A DNA stretch of 64,000 bases from JBFHIJ01 sp963678775. GTDB lineage: Bacteria; Bacteroidota; Ignavibacteria; Kapaibacteriales; UBA2268. Under the pieces are notes generated by a model. It worked only from the letters and a program-made list of their open reading frames with translations. It was not told the DNA's origin and did not search any database. The position numbers were made by a program, and so were the translations under genes. The DNA lies in contig CAXXGR010000008.1 of NCBI GenBank assembly GCA_963678775.2, positions 186,001-250,000 of the forward strand, read 5' to 3'. Of the stretch, positions 6,611 through 14,487 are shown piece by piece (position 1 is the stretch's first letter; every line of letters starts with the position of its first letter).

Positions 6611-8887
6611 ATGAAAAAAGCAATCATAATAGTAATAGCTGCACTTGCGCTGTTTTTTCTTCTAGACTTAGTATTTCCATTCCGTCCGACTAAGGACTAT
6701 TCTACTACGGTTTATGATGCTAATGGGTATGTGCTGGCGACATTCCTTAACACCAGTGACAAATGGCGGCTCGAAGCTAATTTGGATGAAATTTCAGATG
6801 ATCTACGAAAAGCTATTATTGCAAAAGAAGATGATAGCTTTTATTATCATTTGGGATTTGATCCTTTGGCTATTGTCCGAGCGGCTTATCAAAATATTAC
6901 TTCCGGTGATATCGTTTCAGGTGCATCTACTATTACCATGCAGCTTGCCCGCCTTTTAGAACCCAAAGACCGCACATTTATTAATAAGATTGTTGAAGTC
7001 TTTCGTGCTGTTCAGTTAGAGCTTCATTATTCAAAAGATGAGATACTGACTATGTACCTGAATCGGATTCCCTTTGGCGGGAATGTGGAGGGCGTCAAAT
7101 CAGCCTCTTTGTTTTTTCTTGGCAAAGCTCCCAAAAACTTATCTCTGGCAGAAGCAGTCTGTTTATCCTTTATTCCAAATAATCCGAATAAGTTTAAAAT
7201 AGGTAAAAATAATACCGCTATAAACGAAGAGAAACTATTCTGGCTTGATTATCATAGCTCTGCCGGTACATTTGCTAAAGATAGAATTGAAACTGCTAAG
7301 AACGAAGAGTTTGAATCTAAACGTAGAGACAGACCTAAATACGCACTCCACTTCTGTGAAAACATCAAAAATATGCACTCACAGAGCTACAATCTAAACA
7401 CAACAATAAATTTGAAAATGCAGTCGCCTATCGAAAATTTATGTTATACTTATACCAAAGGCTTGGCGAATCGTGATATTTATAACTCTGCAGCTTTAGT
7501 TATGGATAATAGCACCGGAGAGGTGGTAACTTATATCGGTTCGAGCAACTTTTTTGATTATGATCATGCCGGGCAAGTGGACGGAGTAAAAGCTATACGC
7601 TCACCGGGAAGTGCATTAAAACCGGTTGTATATATGATGGCTATAGAAGAAGGAATCATTACTCCTAAGACTAAAATATTAGATATACCCATGGATTTTG
7701 GATTATACTCACCTGATAACTTCGATAAAACCTTTTCCGGATGGGTGAGTGCTGAAGATGCTTTGGCAAAATCTCTTAATATCCCTGCGGTCTATCTGCT
7801 CAATCAACTCAGCAAAGATGATTTTGCTTCAAAATTGACACAAATGCACTTCCAAAAAATCAGTAAAAACAAGAAGGATATGGGACTTTCTGCTGTGCTT
7901 GGTGCTTGCGGTGTTTCACTGGAAGAACTTTGTGGTATGTACAGGTGTATCGCAAATCATGGTGTGTATTCTAAGACAATCTATTTTAAAGATACTACTG
8001 CTAATAAATTAGATACAATTTTCAATCCGCTTGCAAGTGAGATGGTAGCAAAAATGCTTACTCAACTTGAAAGACCGGATTATCCACTGTCTTATCAATA
8101 TTCTAAAGATTTGCCGGAAATTGCCTGGAAAACAGGTACCTCTTATGGAAGGAAAGATGCATGGAGTGTTGGTTTTACTAAAAAATATACAGTAGCAGCG
8201 TGGGCTGGCAACTTTGATAACAAAGGTGCTGCTACTCTCACAGGAGCATCAGTTGCTACGCCGCTTTTGTTTGATATATTCAGAATCTTGGAGAAAATTG
8301 ATCCATCGGGTAAGCTACAGTTGTCGGATATACCTGAAAGAGAAGTTTGTAGTGTAACGGGCAAAAAAGCCGGAAAATACTGCTCAAAAGTGACTGATGG
8401 CTATATTCCTTTTGTTTCGTCAAATGAAGAGTGTACTCACATCAGTGATATTTTTATTTCTAAAGACGGTAAATATGAATACTGTTTGGACTGCCTACCG
8501 GAGACAGGCTATAAAACTATGCAGGCGGAGAGCTATCCACCGGAACTTATCGATTTTTACAAAAGCCAGAATATCAAATATAAAGAACGTTTGCCGCATA
8601 ATCCAAAATGCACCAGATATTCCGAAGTTAATAATCCTTCGATTACTTCACCAATAGCAAATCAGGAATATCTTGCGGAGAAAGGACAGTTTAAACTGGA
8701 ACTTTCTGCCGTCATTGCGCAGGATGCAAAAGAAATGACCTGGTTTGTAGATAATCTGAAAGTAGGTAGCTGCAAGTCGGACGAAAAGATATTTTACACT
8801 CCGGAAACAAGCAGCACAAAAAAAATCACCTGCACCGATAATCTTGGCAGAAGCTCAAGCGTTTGGGTGAAGGTGACTGTATATTAG
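6611..8887 (+). CDS. pbpC: Penicillin-binding protein 1C
   Basis: A 758-residue bifunctional cell-wall enzyme. Residues 1-20 form a membrane anchor. A GT51 glycosyltransferase domain follows, with catalytic Glu73 in 'AKEDDSFYYHLGFD' and the second motif 'GASTITMQLAR'. The transpeptidase domain has Ser334-x-x-Lys337 in 'SPGSALKP' and the KTG box in 'WKTGTSYGRKDAW'. The last ~80 residues are the BiPBP_C domain specific to PbpC ('LSAVIAQDAKEMTWFVDN'). It polymerises and cross-links peptidoglycan in the periplasm. The alpha-2-macroglobulin gene that often precedes pbpC is absent; an ApeA-like gene lies there instead. The extreme 3' end is duplicated at 10588-10653. Confidence 0.93.
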   Translation: MKKAIIIVIAALALFFLLDLVFPFRPTKDYSTTVYDANGYVLATFLNTSDKWRLEANLDEISDDLRKAIIAKEDDSFYYHLGFDPLAIVRAAYQNITSGDIVSGASTITMQLARLLEPKDRTFINKIVEVFRAVQLELHYSKDEILTMYLNRIPFGGNVEGVKSASLFFLGKAPKNLSLAEAVCLSFIPNNPNKFKIGKNNTAINEEKLFWLDYHSSAGTFAKDRIETAKNEEFESKRRDRPKYALHFCENIKNMHSQSYNLNTTINLKMQSPIENLCYTYTKGLANRDIYNSAALVMDNSTGEVVTYIGSSNFFDYDHAGQVDGVKAIRSPGSALKPVVYMMAIEEGIITPKTKILDIPMDFGLYSPDNFDKTFSGWVSAEDALAKSLNIPAVYLLNQLSKDDFASKLTQMHFQKISKNKKDMGLSAVLGACGVSLEELCGMYRCIANHGVYSKTIYFKDTTANKLDTIFNPLASEMVAKMLTQLERPDYPLSYQYSKDLPEIAWKTGTSYGRKDAWSVGFTKKYTVAAWAGNFDNKGAATLTGASVATPLLFDIFRILEKIDPSGKLQLSDIPEREVCSVTGKKAGKYCSKVTDGYIPFVSSNEECTHISDIFISKDGKYEYCLDCLPETGYKTMQAESYPPELIDFYKSQNIKYKERLPHNPKCTRYSEVNNPSITSPIANQEYLAEKGQFKLELSAVIAQDAKEMTWFVDNLKVGSCKSDEKIFYTPETSSTKKITCTDNLGRSSSVWVKVTVY
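8822..8874 (+). repeat. Direct repeat copy 1 (inside pbpC 3' end)
   Basis: 53 bp matching 10588-10640 at 52 of 53 positions, including 42 identical bases in a row (8833-8874). It lies within the pbpC coding region and ends 13 bp before the stop. The two copies bracket the single gene 8897-10447. Confidence 0.9.
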
Positions 8888-8896
8888 AAAGTTTGT

Positions 8897-10447
8897 CTAT
8901 TTTAATTTGTATTCAGGAATCTGATATTTAACAATTTCCACTTCGTTTTTAGAATTAGATTCTGCGGACATAATGATTCCATTTTTGAAATAGTAAGGTT
9001 TTGAGTTTGTTCTTACTTTTATATCATCTTCAAATATTCTCTTTCCATTGATATCGAAAAAAGTATAATATGTATTTTCTTCTAATTGCTTATTGGCATT
9101 AGTAATTTCAGTATCATATGAAACCAAGAAAGTTTTACTAATTTCATCGTAAACAAAATGTCTGAAAATAGCAGTATGTAAATTAAGTTTTGAATAATCT
9201 TCAGGAGTTTTACATTGAGCTATTTCTTCTTCAATCTTAGTAAATACTTCGTTATAAGCTTTACCCATTTTAATAGGAATATATTTTAGTAAATTATACT
9301 CTTTATCCCAAACTCTAATAGTATCTTGCAGTCTCTGCAAAGAGTAATAATGCTTCCCGTCACTCTGAATATAATCAATGTATCTACGTCCCAGAAAATT
9401 TTCTCTAAAGAAGCCGGATGGCTCACCAAAAGATGTTTCATATTTACCGTTCATATCAAAAACATAAAAGCTTTTCCAGTCTTTATTTCCACCAGATTTA
9501 GTGTTATACCAAGTGTCATATGAGATAAATATTTTATCATCTAAGTATGTATAAGAATTAGAAATGAATGTAGTATCTGAAATCTTCGATATATCTAATG
9601 TGTTATAAGTATACTTGTTCTCTTCAATATCATATAAAAATAGCTTATTTTCTTTGATGTAATATTCACCCTTAAATAGGGAAATAATGGTGTCACAACT
9701 CCCATTCATATACATACCATAATAAGATTTTCTTTTAATATCCAGAATTGGATGAGATTTTTTCGAAGTTAGTATTTCAGCGTCACCAGTCGAATCTATT
9801 TTCCATAAAGAATACGAGCCGTTAAACCGCATATAAGTAACATTATTGATATTATCATAAGTCCCAAATTTATGGAAGCCGGAACGTTTGCTCTTTCCAT
9901 TGCGCAGAACTTTGACTTTAGAAAGTACTTTTAATGGATTTGATTTTTTTACATTCTTAGATAACGAATCTAAGAGTGACTTTAATTCAGGAAATTTAAT
10001 ATGAGCACCGTCAAGTCTTGTATTGAGTATTTCATTACCTTCTGAATTCAATAATAAAAATCCCGGAACATTTCTAAAAGCATAATATTCTTTAAATATT
10101 TGATACTCATCAGCGATACATTTTGATTGCCACTTTTGCTTAGATCTTATAGAATCTACATCGCCGGGGGCTTCCTGTTGCAGGAAAACAACTCGTTCCA
10201 GATTATACTTTTTTGTCATTTTCTCTACATGATTGACATTTCGAACATAAGCAGCACAACTGTTCATGTCCAAATAAATGTAAATTCTACCGATGTAATT
10301 GGAATCTCGATCAATTGGTTTTAGCTGTTGTGATTTTAGGTAAGTATTTGATATCACAAGTAATAAAAGCGATGTCAGAATAAGTGTGATATACTTGGAT
10401 GCAATCGAATTCGAATCAAAATGATTGGTATAATGCTTGAAAATCAT
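8897..10447 (-). CDS. Exported thioredoxin-like / six-bladed propeller-like protein
   Basis: A 516-residue protein with an N-terminal hydrophobic export segment (about residues 19-40). A thioredoxin-fold-like region follows (about 45-160), with Cys in 'YLDMNSCAAY' and 'WQSKCIADEY' and a cis-Pro-like 'RNVPGFLLLNSEG'. The remaining ~340 residues are short beta-strand units of the kind seen in the six-bladed propeller / DUF4221-like lipoproteins of Bacteroidetes ('HFVYDEISKTFLVSYDT'). There is no CxxC, so redox activity is uncertain. It converges with pbpC with nine bases between them, and the whole gene is bracketed by the duplicated pbpC end, which suggests later insertion. Function unknown. 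Confidence 0.6.
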   Translation of the reverse strand: MIFKHYTNHFDSNSIASKYITLILTSLLLLVISNTYLKSQQLKPIDRDSNYIGRIYIYLDMNSCAAYVRNVNHVEKMTKKYNLERVVFLQQEAPGDVDSIRSKQKWQSKCIADEYQIFKEYYAFRNVPGFLLLNSEGNEILNTRLDGAHIKFPELKSLLDSLSKNVKKSNPLKVLSKVKVLRNGKSKRSGFHKFGTYDNINNVTYMRFNGSYSLWKIDSTGDAEILTSKKSHPILDIKRKSYYGMYMNGSCDTIISLFKGEYYIKENKLFLYDIEENKYTYNTLDISKISDTTFISNSYTYLDDKIFISYDTWYNTKSGGNKDWKSFYVFDMNGKYETSFGEPSGFFRENFLGRRYIDYIQSDGKHYYSLQRLQDTIRVWDKEYNLLKYIPIKMGKAYNEVFTKIEEEIAQCKTPEDYSKLNLHTAIFRHFVYDEISKTFLVSYDTEITNANKQLEENTYYTFFDINGKRIFEDDIKVRTNSKPYYFKNGIIMSAESNSKNEVEIVKYQIPEYKLK

Positions 10448-10587
10448 AAGAGTAAATCTCTCAAATTTCTAAATATACTTATTAATTAAAGTAGATTTGT
10501 ATTTTTAAAAAGTTAAAACAATTATAACTATAATATAAGAATATACTGCAAGATAGAAAAATATAACTGCATGATAATTACAATAAT

Positions 10588-10653
10588 AAAATCACCTTCA
10601 CCGATAATCTTGGCAGAAGCTCAAGCGTTTGGGTGAAGGTTAATTTGTATTGA
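10588..10653 (+). pseudogene. Orphan copy of the pbpC 3' end
   Basis: The frame reads 'KITFTDNLGRSSSVWVKVNL' then Tyr and stop, against 'KITCTDNLGRSSSVWVKVTV' then Tyr and stop at the true pbpC end. The first 53 bases are 52/53 identical to 8822-8874 and then diverge while keeping the reading frame and the stop. The fragment has no start codon or upstream domain. It is therefore the tail of a second, slightly different pbpC allele, left by recombination or insertion. It ends ten bases before the pentapeptide gene end at 10664. Confidence 0.85.
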
Positions 10654-10663
10654 GAAGGATGCT

Positions 10664-11236
10664 CTAAACCACTTCAATATCTAAATGTGCAAGTAACCCC
10701 ACAATAGAAATTGAAGAGAATTTTGCTTTTTTTAGATTGTTTTCGCTGGGATTGATGGCATAGTTTATTGCAGTAGTCAGATCAGCTTTCTGGAGATTGG
10801 TTTGGTTAAAGATAGCTTTTTTAAGATCACAGCTCTCAAACACTGCTTTACTCAGATTAGCGCTAACAAAGTCTACTTCTTGCAAATCACACGAAATAAA
10901 CTCAGTTTCTGCTATATTTAAGTTATAAAACGAGGACATCCGAAGTATGCAGTTTTCAAACTTAAAGGAAAGTAGAAAGTCATTTATAGACTGGAAGTTT
11001 ATCCCAAGCATCTTACAGTCATGAAACTCTACCTCTTTAAACGAAGTATCTTTGAGGCTAAGCATACTTAAGTTGCAGTTATGAAATGTGCAATCTTTAA
11101 AGACTGCGCCATTGAAGTCAGATTTTGAAAAATCGCAATCTTTAAAGATGCAGGAGTCAAACTCATAAGAACAAAGCTTGGACTCCTGCATAATCAAATC
11201 TTTAAAATCTTGATCTATATTTACTGTAGTAATCAT
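10664..11236 (-). CDS. Pentapeptide repeat protein
   Basis: A 190-residue protein made of pentapeptide repeats: 'CIFKDCDFSKSDFNGAVFKD' and later 'LSKAVFESCDLKKAIFNQTN' show the A(D/N)Lxx-type spacing with Phe/Leu at the centre, giving a right-handed quadrilateral beta-helix. There is no signal peptide. The role is unknown; some relatives (Qnr, MfpA) mimic DNA and protect gyrase, but many do not. Its ATG at 11236 overlaps the last base of the rfaE2 stop, so it is coupled to the heptose genes. Confidence 0.85.
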   Translation of the reverse strand: MITTVNIDQDFKDLIMQESKLCSYEFDSCIFKDCDFSKSDFNGAVFKDCTFHNCNLSMLSLKDTSFKEVEFHDCKMLGINFQSINDFLLSFKFENCILRMSSFYNLNIAETEFISCDLQEVDFVSANLSKAVFESCDLKKAIFNQTNLQKADLTTAINYAINPSENNLKKAKFSSISIVGLLAHLDIEVV

Positions 11237-11697
11237 TACTCATTGATTTTATTAATGATATTTGTTGTTGACTTGCCTTCTACTAACGGTATAACAGCGA
11301 CCTCTCCCCCATTTTGAGTAACAATATCTGCACCCACAATAGTTTCAGGGGTATAGTCTCCACCTTTAACTATAACATCTGGTATAGTAGCAGACACAAG
11401 CTCAAAGGGTGTCACTTCGCCAAACACTGTAACATAGTCGACAAACTTCAATGCTGAAAGCACACCGGCACGGTCACTTTCTTTGTTCACAGGACGACTC
11501 GGCCCTTTTAGCTTCGAAACAGATTCGTCACTATTAAGACCAATAACTAACACATCTCCAAGTCGTGCTGCCTTTTCGAGATATGTTACGTGTCCAATAT
11601 GCAGAATGTCAAAACAGCCATTAGTAAAAACTACTTTCTTGCCGTTCTGCTTCAGTTCAGCACAAACTAACTTTAATGTATCTCTACTTATCAGCAT
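11236..11697 (-). CDS. rfaE2: D-glycero-beta-D-manno-heptose 1-phosphate adenylyltransferase
   Basis: A 153-residue cytidylyltransferase-like enzyme with the HxGH motif in 'TNGCFDILHIGHVTYLEKA', 'GLNSDESVSKLKGPSRP' and a C-terminal 'IPLVEGKSTTNIINKI' matching the 'STT..I' end of HldE/RfaE2. It transfers AMP to heptose 1-phosphate to make ADP-heptose for LPS inner core. Here the kinase and adenylyltransferase are separate genes rather than one HldE fusion. Its start overlaps the end of rfaE1 by 14 bases. Confidence 0.92.
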   Translation of the reverse strand: MLISRDTLKLVCAELKQNGKKVVFTNGCFDILHIGHVTYLEKAARLGDVLVIGLNSDESVSKLKGPSRPVNKESDRAGVLSALKFVDYVTVFGEVTPFELVSATIPDVIVKGGDYTPETIVGADIVTQNGGEVAVIPLVEGKSTTNIINKINE

Positions 11698-12688
11698 CTA
11701 CACCATTTCTTGCAACTGTGTCCAATAACTCATTAATTTTAATAGAAACGATACCGGGTTGTTCGCAGACTACGCCTGAAGCAAAGTTAGCCAAAGCAGC
11801 AGCTTCTTTAATACAGGCCTTGCCTGCAATAGCTAAAGCTAAAGTAGCAATAGCAGTATCACCGGCTCCGGAGACATCTGCAACGTTTCTGGCTCGCGTA
11901 GGTACAGAAGAAACGTCGCCATTTCTTTCAAAAAGCATCATACCATCTTTACCTAAAGTAAGGAGTATGTTTTCGCTATCTAATTTTTCTAAAAGCATAT
12001 TTCCGGCTTTTCCGACATCTTTCGGAGAATTTATTTCAATGCCTAATGCTTCTTTTGCTTCTTTTCTATTAGGCTTAAACACTGTTACGCCTTTGTAAGT
12101 AAAGAAATTAGCAAATTTAGGATCAACAAACACAGGAACTTTATGTTGTTTAGCTCGTGAGATAATTTCTCTGATAAGCCCCTCGGAAATAGTACCTTTG
12201 TTGTAATCTTCAAAGATAATTCCGGCAAGCCCTTTGGTCTTGTCAAGCAAATCCAGTATAAAGAGTTCGCCTTCATCAGAAAGGTCATCTCTGACTTCGC
12301 GATCTAATCTAATTAACTGCTGATTATTTCCGATAATTCTTGTTTTGACTGTAGTAGGTCTTTCATCATCTAAATAAAGTCCATTGGCATCTAAGCCAAT
12401 TTTTTTACAAATGTCAACAAATGTAGCACCCGAACTGTCATTACCCAATACACCACAAAGCAATGGTTCCATGCCAAGTGATTTAAGATTTTTGGCAACG
12501 TTAGCTGCACCACCAAGATGGTAGGTTTCTTTTTCTACATCGACTACAGGCACCGGAGCTTCAGGAGAAATTCTGCTCACACCACCCCAAAAATACCTAT
12601 CAAGCATAACATCACCAATCACAGCAATTTTTTTGCCGGCGGCGTTGTTAATTATTTCATTTGCTCTATCACGTGTTAAGTTTTGCAT
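11684..12688 (-). CDS. rfaE1: D-glycero-beta-D-manno-heptose-7-phosphate kinase
   Basis: A 334-residue PfkB/ribokinase-family kinase, the RfaE1 half of HldE: N-terminal 'IAVIGDVMLDRYFWGGVSRI', mid region 'LGGAANVAKNLKSLG' and the catalytic PfkB signature 'VADVSGAGDTAIATLALAI' with the general-base Asp. It phosphorylates D-glycero-D-manno-heptose 7-phosphate to the 1,7-bisphosphate in ADP-heptose synthesis. I chose ATG 12688; a TTG at 12703 adds five residues without a better ribosome site. The gene leads a three-gene operon with rfaE2 and the pentapeptide protein. GmhA, GmhB and HldD are not in the window. Confidence 0.92.
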   Translation of the reverse strand: MQNLTRDRANEIINNAAGKKIAVIGDVMLDRYFWGGVSRISPEAPVPVVDVEKETYHLGGAANVAKNLKSLGMEPLLCGVLGNDSSGATFVDICKKIGLDANGLYLDDERPTTVKTRIIGNNQQLIRLDREVRDDLSDEGELFILDLLDKTKGLAGIIFEDYNKGTISEGLIREIISRAKQHKVPVFVDPKFANFFTYKGVTVFKPNRKEAKEALGIEINSPKDVGKAGNMLLEKLDSENILLTLGKDGMMLFERNGDVSSVPTRARNVADVSGAGDTAIATLALAIAGKACIKEAAALANFASGVVCEQPGIVSIKINELLDTVARNGVDADK

Positions 12689-13021
12689 ACTATAAATTTT
12701 CAATATTTATGAATACTAATACAAAGATACGTTTTTTTGCACATAAGAATAAGTTTTTTAATAGCTCTTCCGCATTTTTTTTTGATTATTAGCTCCAGTT
12801 TTCCAGACTAACTAATCAGCAAGCAGTACTAAGTCTACTTTTAATATTTATAAGCACCATATAAGTCTGATTCAATACATACAATTAGCTAAATATCAAT
12901 AATTATTGCTTAAAATGAAATCAGAATATTTTTTTCTGCAATAAAAGCAGGTATATTTGTATCTAATACATTTGCAAATATGCACTTATAATTTTTTACA
13001 GAATATGATTGACTAAAATAT
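12689..13021. promoter_or_regulatory. Divergent intergenic region rfaE1 / mtaB
   Basis: This 333-nt AT-rich gap lies between divergent genes. On the plus strand, 'tatatttg' (12952-12959) fits the Bacteroidetes -7 box TAnnTTTG upstream of mtaB, without a convincing -33 TTTG. On the minus strand, the complement of 12722-12729 also fits TAnnTTTG for rfaE1. No ORF or RNA gene was recognised. Confidence 0.35.
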
Positions 13022-14311
13022 ATGAGAATTTCTTATTATAATATTGGCTGCAAAGTAAACTACGCCGATATGTCTAAATTGCAGGAACTTTTTGAAGCCA
13101 GAGGACACACTACTGTTCCATACGGAGACGAAGCTGATGCAGTATTTATAAATACATGCACTGTCACTAATAATGCGGACACAGATGCTCGCAAAATAAT
13201 CCGCAAAACTCAACGATTACTACCGGACGCTTACATTGGAGTTATGGGTTGCTACGCACAACTAAAGCCTCTTGAGATAGCAAAAATTGAGGGGGTAAAC
13301 GGTGTGTTTGGTACGAAAGAGAAATTTGATATTCCTGATATAATCGAATCCTACAAATTGGAATCCGGAGCTTGTGTTTATACTTCAGACATGACAGATC
13401 TTGCATTTACAGCTTCATCCAGTTTAGAAAATAAAGAACGTACAAGAGTCTTTATGAAACTGCAAGATGGTTGCGATTATAGATGTACTTACTGCACCAT
13501 TCCTCTGGCTCGTGGTAAAAGCAGGTCCATGCCATTTGACCAAGTAAAACAGGAATTTGAGCAAGTGGCGAACTCCGGTGCTAAGGAAATCATTATATCA
13601 GGGATTAACTTAGCAGAGTACAAAACAGACACCGGACAGAACTTTGAAGACTTAATTCAGCATATAGATAGCTTTGATTTAGGAATTCGTGTGAGGATTT
13701 CATCTCTTGAACCAAACAAAGCAAAAAGCTCATTAGTAGAAAGGCTTAAGTCCTCTAAAAACTTTTGCCCCCACTTCCATATACCTCTGCAAAGCGGTTC
13801 GGCAGAAATACTGAAACTTATGAAAAGGCGTTACAGCGTGAACTTTTTCAAAGAAGTAATTTATAATATCCATAATAGTATAGATGATGTTTGCATAGGT
13901 AATGATGTCATTGTTGGATTTCCGGGTGAAACAGAAAAGCATTTTCAAGAGACTTATGACTTGCTGGAGTCTTTGCCTATATCATATTTACATGTATTCA
14001 CTTACTCAGAAAGAGACAATACTCCTGCAGCAGGCTATAGCGATGTTGTTCCAATGAATATTAGAAAAGAGAGAACAAATGCTCTTCGCGAACTAAGCGA
14101 TATAAAGCAAGAAGCATTTTATGACTCGCAGATTGGTAAAACAAAAATAGTGTTACCAGAATCGTTTAACTCAGACACCGGACTCTGGACCGGCTGGACA
14201 GAAAACTATGTAAGGGTTACTTTTAGTGGCAGTGGCATACTAAAAAAAGACTTCTACAGAGTAAAACTTACACATAGGCATGGCAATAAAATCTTCGGTG
14301 AATTTATATAA
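13022..14311 (+). CDS. mtaB: tRNA t6A37 methylthiotransferase MtaB
   Basis: A 429-residue radical-SAM enzyme. The N-terminal UPF0004 domain binds one Fe-S cluster with Cys in 'YNIGCKVNYAD', 'FINTCTVTNNAD' and 'GVMGCYAQ'. The radical-SAM cluster motif CxxxCxxC is in 'DGCDYRCTYCTIPLARG', and a C-terminal TRAM-like region follows. It adds a methylthio group to N6-threonylcarbamoyl-adenosine at position 37 of ANN-decoding tRNAs. The opening 'MRISYYNIGCKVNYAD' and the 'RGKSRS' context separate it from MiaB and RimO. It is monocistronic, with a terminator at 14345-14380. Confidence 0.92.
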   Translation: MRISYYNIGCKVNYADMSKLQELFEARGHTTVPYGDEADAVFINTCTVTNNADTDARKIIRKTQRLLPDAYIGVMGCYAQLKPLEIAKIEGVNGVFGTKEKFDIPDIIESYKLESGACVYTSDMTDLAFTASSSLENKERTRVFMKLQDGCDYRCTYCTIPLARGKSRSMPFDQVKQEFEQVANSGAKEIIISGINLAEYKTDTGQNFEDLIQHIDSFDLGIRVRISSLEPNKAKSSLVERLKSSKNFCPHFHIPLQSGSAEILKLMKRRYSVNFFKEVIYNIHNSIDDVCIGNDVIVGFPGETEKHFQETYDLLESLPISYLHVFTYSERDNTPAAGYSDVVPMNIRKERTNALRELSDIKQEAFYDSQIGKTKIVLPESFNSDTGLWTGWTENYVRVTFSGSGILKKDFYRVKLTHRHGNKIFGEFI

Positions 14312-14344
14312 CTTATCTTTTACAAGAAAATAACATACATAGTC

Positions 14345-14380
14345 AAAGGCTCAAAGAGAATAATCATTGAGCCTTTTTCT
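14345..14380 (+). terminator. Rho-independent terminator after mtaB
   Basis: The arms 'aaaggctcaa' (14345-14354) and 'ttgagccttt' (14367-14376) pair perfectly over a 12-nt loop, and the right arm runs into a T-tract. Confidence 0.85.
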
Positions 14381-14411
14381 TAAGTAGTATTACGTATTTT
14401 TTAAGATACAC

Positions 14412-14442
14412 TTGCAAGATAGTTGATTTTGTAATATATTTG
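14412..14442 (+). promoter_or_regulatory. Candidate Bacteroidetes-type promoter for the kinase operon
   Basis: A TTG at 14412-14414 and 'tatatttg' at 14435-14442 are separated by 20 bases, fitting the TTTG-N19/20-TAnnTTTG consensus of the primary sigma factor in this phylum. It lies about 45 bases before the start of the histidine kinase at 14488. Confidence 0.5.
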
Positions 14443-14487
14443 CTATATACAGCTAATAATTGAAAAAGCATATTGTGAGAAATATTT

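Noticed and set aside
8822..10653. Integrase-type att sites of a mobile island
   Set aside because: No integrase or tRNA is near, and the second repeat diverges while keeping the pbpC reading frame, which fits allelic recombination better.
11676..12098. Plus-strand frame of 140 codons
   Set aside because: It lies wholly antisense to rfaE1 (and the end of rfaE2), whose motifs are unmistakable.
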